Shown here: piece by piece, positions 25,063-34,699 of the stretch | Numbering within the stretch: position 1 is the stretch's first letter | Layout of the letters: each line of letters opens with the position of its first letter | Assembly (NCBI RefSeq): GCF_006539345.1 | Contig: NZ_BJMV01000001.1 | Location: 248,001 to 312,000 of the forward strand | From: Acetobacter peroxydans | GTDB lineage: Bacteria; Pseudomonadota; Alphaproteobacteria; Acetobacterales; Acetobacteraceae | DNA: 64,000 bases | Reading direction: 5' to 3' | Translations under genes and position numbers: made by a program | Notes under the pieces: model-generated | Databases searched by the model: none | Told to the model about the DNA's origin: nothing | The model's input: only the letters and a program-made list of their open reading frames with translations

Positions 25063-25232
25063 CTTTGTTATACAGGCAGGCTTGAATTTGTTGGTGCTTG
25101 ACCGTTTTTCTGGTGACTCGCATATAAGGGATCGTCAACTCATCCCACGGCGGGGGGATATAGCATTTGGACGTTGCAGTCAGCCTGCCAGAGTCGGGCA
25201 GAGCCATAAGTCAGGATGGATCTGGAGTTTTC

Positions 25233-26237
25233 GTGAGCAAACCAGGAGAAGCCGGCCTCAGGGGTCTGGCTGATTATCTCGCATCTGACATGAGCGCCTG
25301 CAACCGGGTGATTGTCGAGCGTATGCAAAGTTCGGTGGCGCTTATTCCACAGCTTGCGGCCCATCTGGTCGCGGCTGGCGGCAAACGCCTCCGCCCGCTT
25401 CTGACGCTCGCGGCCGCCAGGTTATGCGGTTACGACAATCAGGACGGACGTATGCGGCATGTTGAAATCGCCGCCTGTGTCGAATTCATTCATACGGCCA
25501 CCCTTCTGCATGACGATGTGGTGGATGAAAGCCAACTCCGCCGGGGACTTGCCAGCGCCAACGCCATTTTTGGCAACAAGGCCTCCGTTCTCGTGGGGGA
25601 CTTCCTGTTCGCGCGGTCCTTCCAGATCCTGACAGCGGATGCTTCGCTGGACATCATGGCGATTCTTTCGGCCGCCTCCGCCACGCTGGCCGAGGGTGAA
25701 GTCATGCAGATGACGACGCAGAATGATTTGTCCACATCGGTCGATCAGTATCTGCAGGTCATTTATGGCAAGACAGCGGCCCTGTTCGCTGCCGCTTGCG
25801 AGGCTGGGGCCGTTATTGGTGAGTCCGGGCCTGAACAGCGTGAGGCCCTGCGGCTTTATGGCGCCAATCTGGGTATGGCGTTCCAGCTTGTGGACGATGC
25901 GCTGGATTACGCAGCGGATCAGGCGGTTCTGGGCAAGGAAGTGGGCGACGATTTCCGCGAAGGCAAGGTGACTCTGCCGGTTCTTGCTGCCTATGCGGCA
26001 GGAGATGAGGCGGATCGCACTTTCTGGCGGCGCGTAATTGAGGAGAGCGAACAGACCCCGGACGATCTGCCTGCGGCTCTGGAGTGCATTGCGCGGACGG
26101 ACGCTATTGCCATTACTCTGGCCCGTGCGGAAGATTACGCGGCCAAGGCGCGTGAAGCACTCGTCGGGTTTGCTGACTGTGAAATCAAGACCCTGCTGCT
26201 GGATACAGCGCGTTATTCTGTCAGCCGCGAACGCTGA
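25233..26237 (+). CDS. Polyprenyl diphosphate synthase (octa-/decaprenyl type)
   Basis: The product is 334 residues from a GTG at 25233 preceded by TCTGGAG at ideal distance; a TTG at 25167 would add 22 residues. The two Asp-rich motifs of trans-prenyl synthases are present: LLHDDVVDES and LVDDALDYA. GGKRLRPLLTLAAARL matches the first conserved arginine region. The enzyme builds the long isoprenoid side chain of ubiquinone, which acetic acid bacteria need for their quinone-linked dehydrogenases. The chain length made cannot be read with confidence. Confidence 0.9.
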   Translation: MSKPGEAGLRGLADYLASDMSACNRVIVERMQSSVALIPQLAAHLVAAGGKRLRPLLTLAAARLCGYDNQDGRMRHVEIAACVEFIHTATLLHDDVVDESQLRRGLASANAIFGNKASVLVGDFLFARSFQILTADASLDIMAILSAASATLAEGEVMQMTTQNDLSTSVDQYLQVIYGKTAALFAAACEAGAVIGESGPEQREALRLYGANLGMAFQLVDDALDYAADQAVLGKEVGDDFREGKVTLPVLAAYAAGDEADRTFWRRVIEESEQTPDDLPAALECIARTDAIAITLARAEDYAAKAREALVGFADCEIKTLLLDTARYSVSRER

Positions 26238-26255
26238 GAGCGTGCGGCTACTGTG

Positions 26256-27113
26256 TCAGCCCAGCGCGTCGAGAGGGGCGGGGGCTGGCCAGATTTCAAT
26301 TTTATCATAACCGAACGGTGGTAGCTGGGCGGTCAGTGCTGCTGGATTTTCTGGCAGGGCCGTAAACCACGCATGGTCAGGCGCGGCCTGTACCTGTGCA
26401 CTGGCAGGTAGAGTCTGAAGCATCGTGCAGGCATGTCGCGCCACGGCATCCGCCGGGTCAAGCCACGCGATATCGGGCGGAGTAAGGGCGCGCAGCCGAT
26501 CCAGTACGAACGTGTAATGGGTGCAGCCAAGTCCTATGGCGTCAAGCTGGGTAGAAGCTGGCTTGTCGAATAATCCACGGATTTCCTGTTCGATCAGCAG
26601 GTCTGGCACAGCCTCTCCCCGGAAAAGCTGCTCTGCATAGCCCGCAAGAAGCGGCGCAGCATGGGCCAGTAACGTGCAGCCGGGCGCGTACTGGGCGTGT
26701 AATTCTGTAAGATACGGTCGGCGGATGGTTGCGCGGGTTGCCAGCAGGCCAATGACGCCGGTGCGGGTCTGCCGTGCTGCCCAGCGGATGGGCGGTACGC
26801 AGCCGACAAACGGCGTTGTTGGATACGCCGCCCGCAATGCACTCAGCGCCAGAGTGCTGGCCGTATTGCAGGCGACAATGACCACCTGCGGGCGATGGCG
26901 GGCAATGGCCTCGCCAATGAGGGTGACGATCCGGCTGACCAGAAAACGGTCTTCCTGCTCCCCATAAGGAAAGACAGCCGTATCGGCCAGATAGTCCACT
27001 CTGGTTGCCGGAGCCTGAGCCCGCAGGGCCCGCACGATACCCAGCCCGCCTATGCCCGAGTCAAACGCCAGGACATGGTGCGGGGTGTCAGGTAAGGAAC
27101 GGGCCTGTAGCAC
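26256..27113 (-). CDS. murI: Glutamate racemase
   Basis: The product is 285 residues from a GTG at 27113, four bases past the pyrE stop, with AAGGAC upstream. The frame stays open upstream inside pyrE, but the conserved part begins HHVLAFDSGIGGLG. Catalytic residues are Asp18 in FDSGIGG, Cys82 in ACNTAST, and Cys197 in GLGCTHY. The enzyme makes D-glutamate for peptidoglycan. A lone cysteine at GCVPPIR is in the usual family position. It appears to form an operon with pyrE. Confidence 0.9.
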   Translation of the reverse strand: MLQARSLPDTPHHVLAFDSGIGGLGIVRALRAQAPATRVDYLADTAVFPYGEQEDRFLVSRIVTLIGEAIARHRPQVVIVACNTASTLALSALRAAYPTTPFVGCVPPIRWAARQTRTGVIGLLATRATIRRPYLTELHAQYAPGCTLLAHAAPLLAGYAEQLFRGEAVPDLLIEQEIRGLFDKPASTQLDAIGLGCTHYTFVLDRLRALTPPDIAWLDPADAVARHACTMLQTLPASAQVQAAPDHAWFTALPENPAALTAQLPPFGYDKIEIWPAPAPLDALG

Positions 27114-27117
27114 CGTG

Positions 27118-27873
27118 CTATTTGTCCTTGTTGGCTTTGAAAGCGATGGCTTCTTCCATGCTGCCGACGCCGCCATGGCGGGCTGACCAGCCGCAGGGGT
27201 CTTCCAGGAAGCGGCGCACTTCAGCCGCAGCTTCTTCCGAGAAATAGGGGCGGGTTGAGCAGGCTTCCAGCACATCCCACCAGGTGCAGAGCGAATGCAG
27301 GGTGACATCCATCTGCGCAAGTGTGTCCTGCGCGCCGGGGAAAACGCCGTAGTAGAAAACGACAAACGCATGGTTGATCAGCGCGCCAGCCTTGCGCAGG
27401 GCATTGGCGAACTGGATCTTGGAACCGCCATCCGTGGTCAGGTCTTCCACCAGCAGGGTGCGCATACCCTCGGGCACATCCCCTTCAATCTGGGCGTTGC
27501 GGCCAAAGCCCTTGGGCTTCTTGCGGACATAGGCCATGGGCAGCAACATGCGATCGGCCATCCATGCGGCGAAGGGGATGCCCGCGGTCTCGCCGCCCAC
27601 GACGGCCTCAAGGCTTTCATAGCCGACATGACGCCCGATCTTTTCCACGCCCAGCTCGACAATCTTGGCGCGGGCACGCGGGAAGAAGATGATGCGGCGG
27701 CAATCAATATAGACGGGGGATTTCCAGCCCGATGTCAGGGTATAGGGGTCTTCGGGGCGGAAGTTCACGGCCTTGATTTCCAGCAGCAGGCGCGCTGTTG
27801 TCAGGGCGGCGTCGCGATCCCATTCGCTGTTTTCGCCGCGGCTGTCAGCCGAATGGCCGGAAAGAAGGGTCAT
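27118..27873 (-). CDS. pyrE: Orotate phosphoribosyltransferase
   Basis: The product is 251 residues, starting MTLLSGHSADSRG at the ATG at 27873, which has CAAGGAATCC upstream. The PRPP-binding loop LLVEDLTTDGGSK is at about residues 140-152, and the catalytic loop lysines are in YVRKKPKGFGRNAQIEG. It converts orotate and PRPP to orotidine monophosphate in pyrimidine synthesis. It is longer than the E. coli enzyme, with extra sequence at both ends, as in other alphaproteobacteria. It is probably co-transcribed with murI. Confidence 0.93.
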   Translation of the reverse strand: MTLLSGHSADSRGENSEWDRDAALTTARLLLEIKAVNFRPEDPYTLTSGWKSPVYIDCRRIIFFPRARAKIVELGVEKIGRHVGYESLEAVVGGETAGIPFAAWMADRMLLPMAYVRKKPKGFGRNAQIEGDVPEGMRTLLVEDLTTDGGSKIQFANALRKAGALINHAFVVFYYGVFPGAQDTLAQMDVTLHSLCTWWDVLEACSTRPYFSEEAAAEVRRFLEDPCGWSARHGGVGSMEEAIAFKANKDK

Positions 27874-28089
27874 GATGGATTCCTTGAGATCATGATAAGG
27901 GGGTTCGGCCTGCAATACCCCCTGTGGCGTTGAAAATCCATGCTTCTTGTTCGTGCTGGAGTAGAAGCGTTTTCTTGCGACGGATGATTATATTGTCGTG
28001 GAGAAATTCTTTTCATGCTTGCAAGGGTGAAGGAAGTGGCGTTTAATAAAAACGAGTTGAGATTAATTATTAATTGAGGATGGGCCGCT

Positions 28090-28335
28090 GTGGTTACTGA
28101 GCCGAGCCAGATCGCAAGAACATGTGAGCGGGCCGTGGTAACGGCCTACCGGGAACTGCGGGATGTAGGGACGGAGGACGTTGCGGCGTTCAATGCCTGC
28201 ACGACCTTGTACCGCATTCATCACCCCGAGGCCTCGCTAAACGAGGCGCGGCGGCTTGTATCCGAATGGATCGACCATCACATAGTGCGCAAGCGCTCTG
28301 GCCCGACCAAAGGGTGTGATTGTCCGCCTGTATAA
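28090..28335 (+). CDS. Small conserved-looking protein of unknown function
   Basis: The product is 81 residues from a GTG at 28090, with ATTGAGGATGGG upstream. It looks like a compact helical protein (CERAVVTAYRELRDVGTEDVAAFNACTTLYRIHH) with a basic end and a C-x-C near the C-terminus. I do not recognise the family. Support comes from the ribosome-binding site, a perfect terminator directly downstream, and codon use like the neighbours. It stands alone between pyrE and an AT-rich patch. Confidence 0.65.
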   Translation: MVTEPSQIARTCERAVVTAYRELRDVGTEDVAAFNACTTLYRIHHPEASLNEARRLVSEWIDHHIVRKRSGPTKGCDCPPV

Positions 28336-28358
28336 CGGTTCAGCCCGGTTGCGGCCCG

Positions 28359-28395
28359 CGCCTTCATGCCATCAGGTGCATGAAGGCGTTTTTTT
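28359..28395 (+). terminator. Terminator of the small gene at 28090
   Basis: CGCCTTCATGC (28359-28369) pairs perfectly over 11 bases with GCATGAAGGCG (28378-28388), followed by seven Ts. Confidence 0.92.
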
Positions 28396-28414
28396 GTTCT
28401 GAGTGAAAATACAG

Positions 28415-28612
28415 TCAGTCTATTTTGAGAACGACGCAGGAACTCTTGTTATCATCGCAATACGTGTAAGTGGACAGACCCTGTTCTTTTGCCCATTGCT
28501 TGATAAGCGTAATTTCGTGTTGTCTGTGCCACTGGGCTCCAAGGATGACGAGAGCGACGACCAGTGAGCATATGATCAAATACAGTGATATATGTTTTGT
28601 TTTCTGAATCAT
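28415..28612 (-). CDS. Putative small single-pass membrane protein
   Basis: The frame encodes 65 residues. A basic start is followed by one membrane helix (ISLYLIICSLVVALVILGA) and a polar tail with two cysteines (YCDDNKSSCVV). ACAAGG lies nine bases before the ATG at 28612. The region is clearly more AT-rich than its surroundings, so chance frames are less likely to be stopped by composition alone. I recognise no family. It could be a small acquired or fast-evolving gene, or not a gene. Confidence 0.45.
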   Translation of the reverse strand: MIQKTKHISLYLIICSLVVALVILGAQWHRQHEITLIKQWAKEQGLSTYTYCDDNKSSCVVLKID

Positions 28613-28787
28613 CACTATTTGCCTTGTAAAATCACTTGGAACTTCAGATACGCCATTCGTCAGGAAATTCCAATAACTATGTAATTTAGTGCTTTACGCA
28701 CTTCTAGCTCCGTTGTCCTGTCAGGAGTTAAAGACATGACAGGTGAATAAAGTATGAACAAACGGGCCTTGGGTGCTTAACTGGCAT

Positions 28788-28820
28788 AAAAAAACTGGCC
28801 CGTTTTGGCGGGCCAGTTTT
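28788..28820 (-). terminator. Terminator of the citrate synthase gene
   Basis: CTGGCCCG (28795-28802) pairs with CGGGCCAG (28809-28816). On the minus strand it is followed by seven Ts, 26 bases past the gltA stop. Ts also follow on the plus strand. Confidence 0.88.
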
Positions 28821-28845
28821 CCATAAGCGGCTTTTGGGGGACGGT

Positions 28846-30156
28846 TCAGCGCTTGTCGAGTGCGACAAAGTCCCGCTGGGCAGCGCCGAGGTAAAGCTGA
28901 CGCGGACGGGAAATACGCTGGCCGGGTTCCTCGATCATCTCCTTCCACTGGCTGACCCAGCCCGTCGTGCGGGCCAGAGCGAACAGCGGCGTGAACATGC
29001 TGGTGGGAATACCCATGGCTTTGAGAATGATGCCTGAGTAGAAGTCCACATTCGGGTACAGCTTGCGCTCGACAAAGTAGGGATCGTTCAGCGCAATCTT
29101 TTCCAGCTCGATGGCCAGTTCAAGCAGCGGGTCGTCCTTGATGCCGAGTTCGCCCAGCACTTCGTGGCAGGTCCGTTCCATGATCTTGGCGCGCGGGTCG
29201 AAGTTCTTGTAAACCCGGTGGCCAAAGCCCATCAGCTTAACGCCGCTGTTCTTGTCCTTTACCTGCGCGATAAAGGCGGGAATGTTTTCCTTCCTGCCGA
29301 TATGGGCGAGCATTTTCAGCACGGCTTCGTTAGCACCGCCATGGGCAGGTCCCCACAGTGCCGCAATGCCCGCTGCGATACAGGCAAAGGGGTTTGCCCC
29401 CGTGGAGCCCGCCATCCGCACGGTGGAGGTGGAGGCGTTCTGCTCATGGTCCGCGTGCAGGATCAGGATACGGTTCATGGCGCGGGCCAGCACCGGGTTG
29501 ACCTTGTACGGCTCGACTTCACGCGCGAACATCATCGACAGGAAGTTTTCGGCGTAGTTCAGCGAGTTGTTCGGATAAATGAACGCTTCGCCCTGCGTGT
29601 ATTTATAGGCCCATGCCGTAATCGTCGGCACCTTGGCAATCAGGCGCATGGCCGCAAGCTGGCGGTTTTCGGGCAGTGCAATATCACTGGCGTCCGGGTA
29701 GAAAGCGGACAGCGCGCCAACCGTGCCGCACAGGATGGCCATGGGATGGGCATCGCGGCGGAAACCGTTGAAGAAGTTGCGGATCTGCTCGTGCAGCAGG
29801 GTGTGGTTGGTCAGAGACTGACGGAACTGCTGGTATTCGGTGGCGTTAGGCAGTTCACCATTGAGCAGCAGGTAAATGACTTCTTCAAAGGACGCTTCTT
29901 CCGCAAGCTGCGCGATCGGATAACCGCGGTGCAGTAGAATACCCTTATCTCCGTCAATGAAGGTCACCTTGCTGGTGCAGGAGGCTGTCTCGCCATAGCC
30001 GGGGTCGAAAGTAAAGACATCCAGCTGGCTGGGCAGCTTACGGATATCGATCACGTCTGGCCCCAGAGTGCCTGACATGACAGGCATCTCGGCGGTTTTG
30101 CCACCGATCGAAATGGTAGCGGTGGTCTGCTTACCCTCGTTCTGCGACACGCTCAT
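28846..30156 (-). CDS. gltA: Citrate synthase (aarA equivalent)
   Basis: The product is 436 residues, the length of the hexameric type II citrate synthases. Catalytic residues can be placed in the first His region ([15 protein letters not shown]), [12 protein letters not shown], and [14 protein letters not shown] with its Asp. It condenses acetyl-CoA with oxaloacetate. In Acetobacter aceti the same gene was found as aarA, an acetic acid resistance gene clustered with aarC; here aarC lies about 2.1 kb away, with three minus-strand genes between. AAGGAAACACT precedes the ATG at 30156. The gene has its own terminator. Confidence 0.95.
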   Translation of the reverse strand: MSVSQNEGKQTTATISIGGKTAEMPVMSGTLGPDVIDIRKLPSQLDVFTFDPGYGETASCTSKVTFIDGDKGILLHRGYPIAQLAEEASFEEVIYLLLNGELPNATEYQQFRQSLTNHTLLHEQIRNFFNGFRRDAHPMAILCGTVGALSAFYPDASDIALPENRQLAAMRLIAKVPTITAWAYKYTQGEAFIYPNNSLNYAENFLSMMFAREVEPYKVNPVLARAMNRILILHADHEQNASTSTVRMAGSTGANPFACIAAGIAALWGPAHGGANEAVLKMLAHIGRKENIPAFIAQVKDKNSGVKLMGFGHRVYKNFDPRAKIMERTCHEVLGELGIKDDPLLELAIELEKIALNDPYFVERKLYPNVDFYSGIILKAMGIPTSMFTPLFALARTTGWVSQWKEMIEEPGQRISRPRQLYLGAAQRDFVALDKR

Positions 30157-30304
30157 AGTGTTTCCTTTTGCTATGTGGGTTCGGTCGCGGCTGCGGCCTC
30201 CTGAGTTCCATCTTGTCTCTCATTCATATGGAAACAGGAAGATTGATCCTGATAAACCGCACGTTATCACGCATACATGCCGCAGAAAACCGGGCTTTTT
30301 AGCG

Positions 30305-30847
30305 TTAGGGTCGCGTGAATGTGTGCAAACAGACCATATTCGGCACGCAACCTTGCCAGTTTGCCAGGCTGGCAGCAGGGGCTTGGGCATGGGGCTGGAA
30401 CACGGCCAGAGCGCCTGGTGCGAATCCCTCATCAAGGCTCTGGGCAAGGGGGTCAAGCTCGTGCGCGAGCTTTGAAATGCCCGGATTATGCCCGACCAGC
30501 ATCAGGGTCATGGCGGTGGCAGGTGCTGCTTGCACACAGGCCAGCAGGGCTGGGGGCTCGGCTTCATAAATGGCGGGTTGCAGCAGAATGTTCGGTGCCG
30601 CCGTGCCCAGCCCCTCCAGCACGCCCTGCATGGTCTGGCGAGTGCGCAAGGCCGGGCTGCACAGAATCACATCGGGACACAGGGCGTTGGCGCGAAGCCA
30701 CGCGCCACAGCGTAGGGCGGCCTCCCTGCCGGACGTGCTGAGCGGGCGGGCCAGATCGGCTTCGGTGCTGAAATCTCCGGCTGGGGCAGGCTGGGCTTTT
30801 GCGTGGCGCAGTAGGATCAGCCGCCGGGTGTAGGGGTCAGGGTTCAC
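30305..30847 (-). CDS. sixA: SixA-like histidine phosphatase
   Basis: The product is 180 residues of the histidine phosphatase superfamily. The RHG-type motif is LILLRHAKAQ near residue 10, and the second catalytic His is in LMLVGHNPG. The short length and SGREAALRCGAWL segment fit the SixA branch, which dephosphorylates phosphohistidine domains, rather than phosphoglycerate mutase. I prefer the GTG at 30847, with GGCAGG upstream and an 11-base overlap with the chorismate mutase gene; an ATG at 30865 is the alternative. Confidence 0.8.
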   Translation of the reverse strand: MNPDPYTRRLILLRHAKAQPAPAGDFSTEADLARPLSTSGREAALRCGAWLRANALCPDVILCSPALRTRQTMQGVLEGLGTAAPNILLQPAIYEAEPPALLACVQAAPATAMTLMLVGHNPGISKLAHELDPLAQSLDEGFAPGALAVFQPHAQAPAASLANWQGCVPNMVCLHTFTRP

Positions 30848-31157
30848 TGGTGCCTGCCAGGGCATCACGTGCAATAGCCTCGTGGTGGCGAATGACTTCA
30901 TGGATGATGAAGTTGAGGAATTTTTCGGCGAAGTCAGGATCGAGATGGGCGTCCTGCGCCAGCCCGCGCAGGCGCGCGATCTGGCGTACCTCGCGTTCGG
31001 GGTCTGCCGGGGGCATGGCATGGCGGGCTTTCAGCGCGCCTACCGCCTTTGTGCAGCGGAATCGTTCGGCCAGCATGAACACCAGCGCCGCGTCGATATT
31101 GTCGATACTGCGGCGCAGATCGGCAAGGATGTCAGAAGGGTGCGGCTGCTCTGTCAC
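30837..31157 (-). CDS. Chorismate mutase, AroQ class
   Basis: The product is 106 residues and all helical. It has the AroQ pattern: LRRSIDNIDAALVFMLAERF with the first active-site Arg, KAVGALKARH with the Lys, and a C-terminal helix with EVIRHHEAIA. It converts chorismate to prephenate for phenylalanine and tyrosine. It is a stand-alone domain with no prephenate dehydratase attached and no signal peptide. It overlaps the sixA-like gene and lies 81 bases after the phosphoesterase gene on the same strand. Confidence 0.85.
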   Translation of the reverse strand: MTEQPHPSDILADLRRSIDNIDAALVFMLAERFRCTKAVGALKARHAMPPADPEREVRQIARLRGLAQDAHLDPDFAEKFLNFIIHEVIRHHEAIARDALAGTSEP

Positions 31158-31238
31158 GGTCGGTACTCTTTATGCTGGCGGTGCGGGTTGCGGGTTATGG
31201 CGGGGCTGATCCCACTGATCTTTTACAGACCTGTTCCG

Positions 31239-31982
31239 TCACAGGAAAGCCGCGACTTCATTCATGACCGGCGCCGGTAGGTCCAGCCATGCGAGATGGC
31301 CGCCTTTACCCGCGCCCGTATCCATAAAAACCGCCTGTCCGCCTGCCCGGCCGGGCAGGGTGAGCGGGCAGCCGTTGGTCGATCGCTGGTCGTGCCCGCA
31401 GTAAATGGTGTAACCGGCGGGAATCTGGTTGACCCAGTTGAGCGTGCGTTCGGGAAAGCCATCAGGCTGGATACGGCTCGTCGTTTCTCCAAACAGGGCG
31501 CGTGAGAGCAGGAAAGTCACCCGTTCAAGCGGCGGCGGCGGCGGCTCCATGAGCATCCGTGGGTCGAATGCGCCATGCACGAACACCGTGCGGCCCATGA
31601 TAAGCCATGCCGGCGCATTGGCTAGTGCGGGCAGGAGGGCCGGCCAGATATCCGCATTTTCGGGGCGGGCCAACTGGTCGAGCGTTTCTTCCAGATGCGG
31701 CGAGGAGCGTAGTCTCTTGCCCATCAGGGCCCGACCCAGCTTGCGGTCATGATTGCCAATCAGGAACAGTCCGCGTTCTTCTTCCATCACCTCAAGCATC
31801 AGGCGCAGCACGCCGGCGCTGTCCGGCCCGTAATCCACGAGATCGCCAAGCTGTATGATAAAACGCCTTGTGGCCACGGCATGGCGGAAGGCGTCCAGAT
31901 CGCCATGTACATCGCCAATAATGCGGAGTCCGTGCGCCATGGTTTTCTTCACGTTTTCGTCATGCCTGGTGAGTGTGTACAT
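31239..31982 (-). CDS. Calcineurin-like metallophosphoesterase
   Basis: The product is about 247 residues with the full metallophosphoesterase motif set: GDVHGD, GDLVDYGPDS, GNHDRK, VFVHGAFD and YCGHDQ. It is near the Ser/Thr phosphatase (PPP) and symmetrical Ap4A hydrolase group, but the substrate cannot be fixed. The start is unsure: the ATG at 31982 has AACAGGTAAC upstream, while the ATG at 31940 begins directly at MAHGLRIIGDVHGD. It leads a minus-strand group with chorismate mutase, sixA and perhaps gltA, divergent from aarC. Confidence 0.82.
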   Translation of the reverse strand: MYTLTRHDENVKKTMAHGLRIIGDVHGDLDAFRHAVATRRFIIQLGDLVDYGPDSAGVLRLMLEVMEEERGLFLIGNHDRKLGRALMGKRLRSSPHLEETLDQLARPENADIWPALLPALANAPAWLIMGRTVFVHGAFDPRMLMEPPPPPLERVTFLLSRALFGETTSRIQPDGFPERTLNWVNQIPAGYTIYCGHDQRSTNGCPLTLPGRAGGQAVFMDTGAGKGGHLAWLDLPAPVMNEVAAFL

Positions 31983-32213
31983 TCCGTTGTTACCTGTTCC
32001 TTCCTTGTCTTCATGTAGGCTTTCCACGGCCAAACAGGAACGCTACGGATGGTTTTTTTTAGGCCCTTTCATTCATGCACAAGTATGTGACGCGCCAGAA
32101 CCGTATGTTTCTGCATAGGTTAAGGGGAAATTCAGACCCGGTAACGGATCTGGACGGCACGGAGGATGTGGCACGGTGAAAAACTGCGGAAACTCTGGAC
32201 TGAAACGGGGTGA

Positions 32214-33803
<1,590 letters not shown>

Positions 33804-33860
33804 GCCGGTGGAACCAGTCCGGAGCGCAGGCTGCGCGCGCTCCGGTCAGGCAAATCAAAA

Positions 33861-33890
33861 GGCCCTGCCTCTCATCGGAGGCAGGGCCTT
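33861..33890 (+). terminator. Terminator of aarC
   Basis: GGCCCTGCCTC (33861-33871) pairs perfectly with GAGGCAGGGCC (33878-33888) around a six-base loop. The T run is short. The same hairpin may also serve the convergent gene at 33950. Confidence 0.78.
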
Positions 33891-33949
33891 TGTCTGTTTG
33901 TGCAGGGTCATTTGCCCCGCCCACACGGCCACCGGCTAAATCTGGAGGC

Positions 33950-34699
33950 TCAGCTATTGCTGCGCTGGAAAGGTGTAGCTGCGGTGGTAAGGGGGGTTAT
34001 CACGATATCGACCGGTTTTTCCGCCAGTGGATCTTTGCCGTCTTTCCGGGATGCCAGCGGGTTTTCGCTGATGATGGCTTCCGCGTCATGGTGGGCCTGC
34101 ATGAACAGGCTGGGCTCGGCTGTAGGGGGCAGATACACCGCGTAGGGGTGAGGGCCTGCCAGCCGGTGGATAATATGGGCCTCACGCGCGGAGTGTACGG
34201 CAAAGGCGACCATGACCTTTGAATCTGCGTGCAGGGCTGCCTCCAGCCCCTGGCGGTCCGAGGCCATGAGAATAACCCGGTCGCGCATGTGGGCCTTGCG
34301 GACAAGCTGCACCACGTTGGCTGGGCTGGCGCCGCACAGGTCGATCATCAGCAGTGTGTTGGCGCGGTAGGCGGCGTTCAGCACATCGGCCAGTGTCCTG
34401 CCGTCTGTGCCGACGGTGACCTGACCATCCGGTGTGCTGCTGACGCTCAGGCGCATCATGGCCGGGCGCTGGTCAAAATCCGCTTCCATGGGGCCGGTTC
34501 CGGCACTGGCGTTGCAGATGACCTGCCCATGGTGGATACGCGCCATAATGCCGTAGGCCTTGGAGTGCTGAACGATAACGGCGGTACCCGCTGCCATGCA
34601 GAGCGAGATCACCAGAGCCATTTTCTTCAGGCATCGTCCGCGCCGGGGGAGAGTTCGGAGCGGGGTCGTAATGTCAGCTTCCTGTTCAGGATGCGACAT
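33950..34699 (-). CDS. Membrane-anchored protein, possibly a degenerate glycerophosphodiesterase-like domain
   Basis: The product is 249 residues. A basic N-terminus is followed by one membrane helix (MALVISLCMAAGTAVIV) and a domain outside or inside the membrane. The middle (TLADVLNAAYRANTLLMIDLCG, then RDRVILMASDRQGLEAAL and YAVYLPP) faintly recalls the second half of glycerophosphodiester phosphodiesterases. The catalytic H-R-G and E-x-D residues are missing. I consider the family uncertain and the activity unlikely. The ATG at 34699 follows AAGGAAGCC and overlaps the end of smc by 14 bases, so it is co-transcribed with smc. Confidence 0.6.
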   Translation of the reverse strand: MSHPEQEADITTPLRTLPRRGRCLKKMALVISLCMAAGTAVIVQHSKAYGIMARIHHGQVICNASAGTGPMEADFDQRPAMMRLSVSSTPDGQVTVGTDGRTLADVLNAAYRANTLLMIDLCGASPANVVQLVRKAHMRDRVILMASDRQGLEAALHADSKVMVAFAVHSAREAHIIHRLAGPHPYAVYLPPTAEPSLFMQAHHDAEAIISENPLASRKDGKDPLAEKPVDIVITPLTTAATPFQRSNS

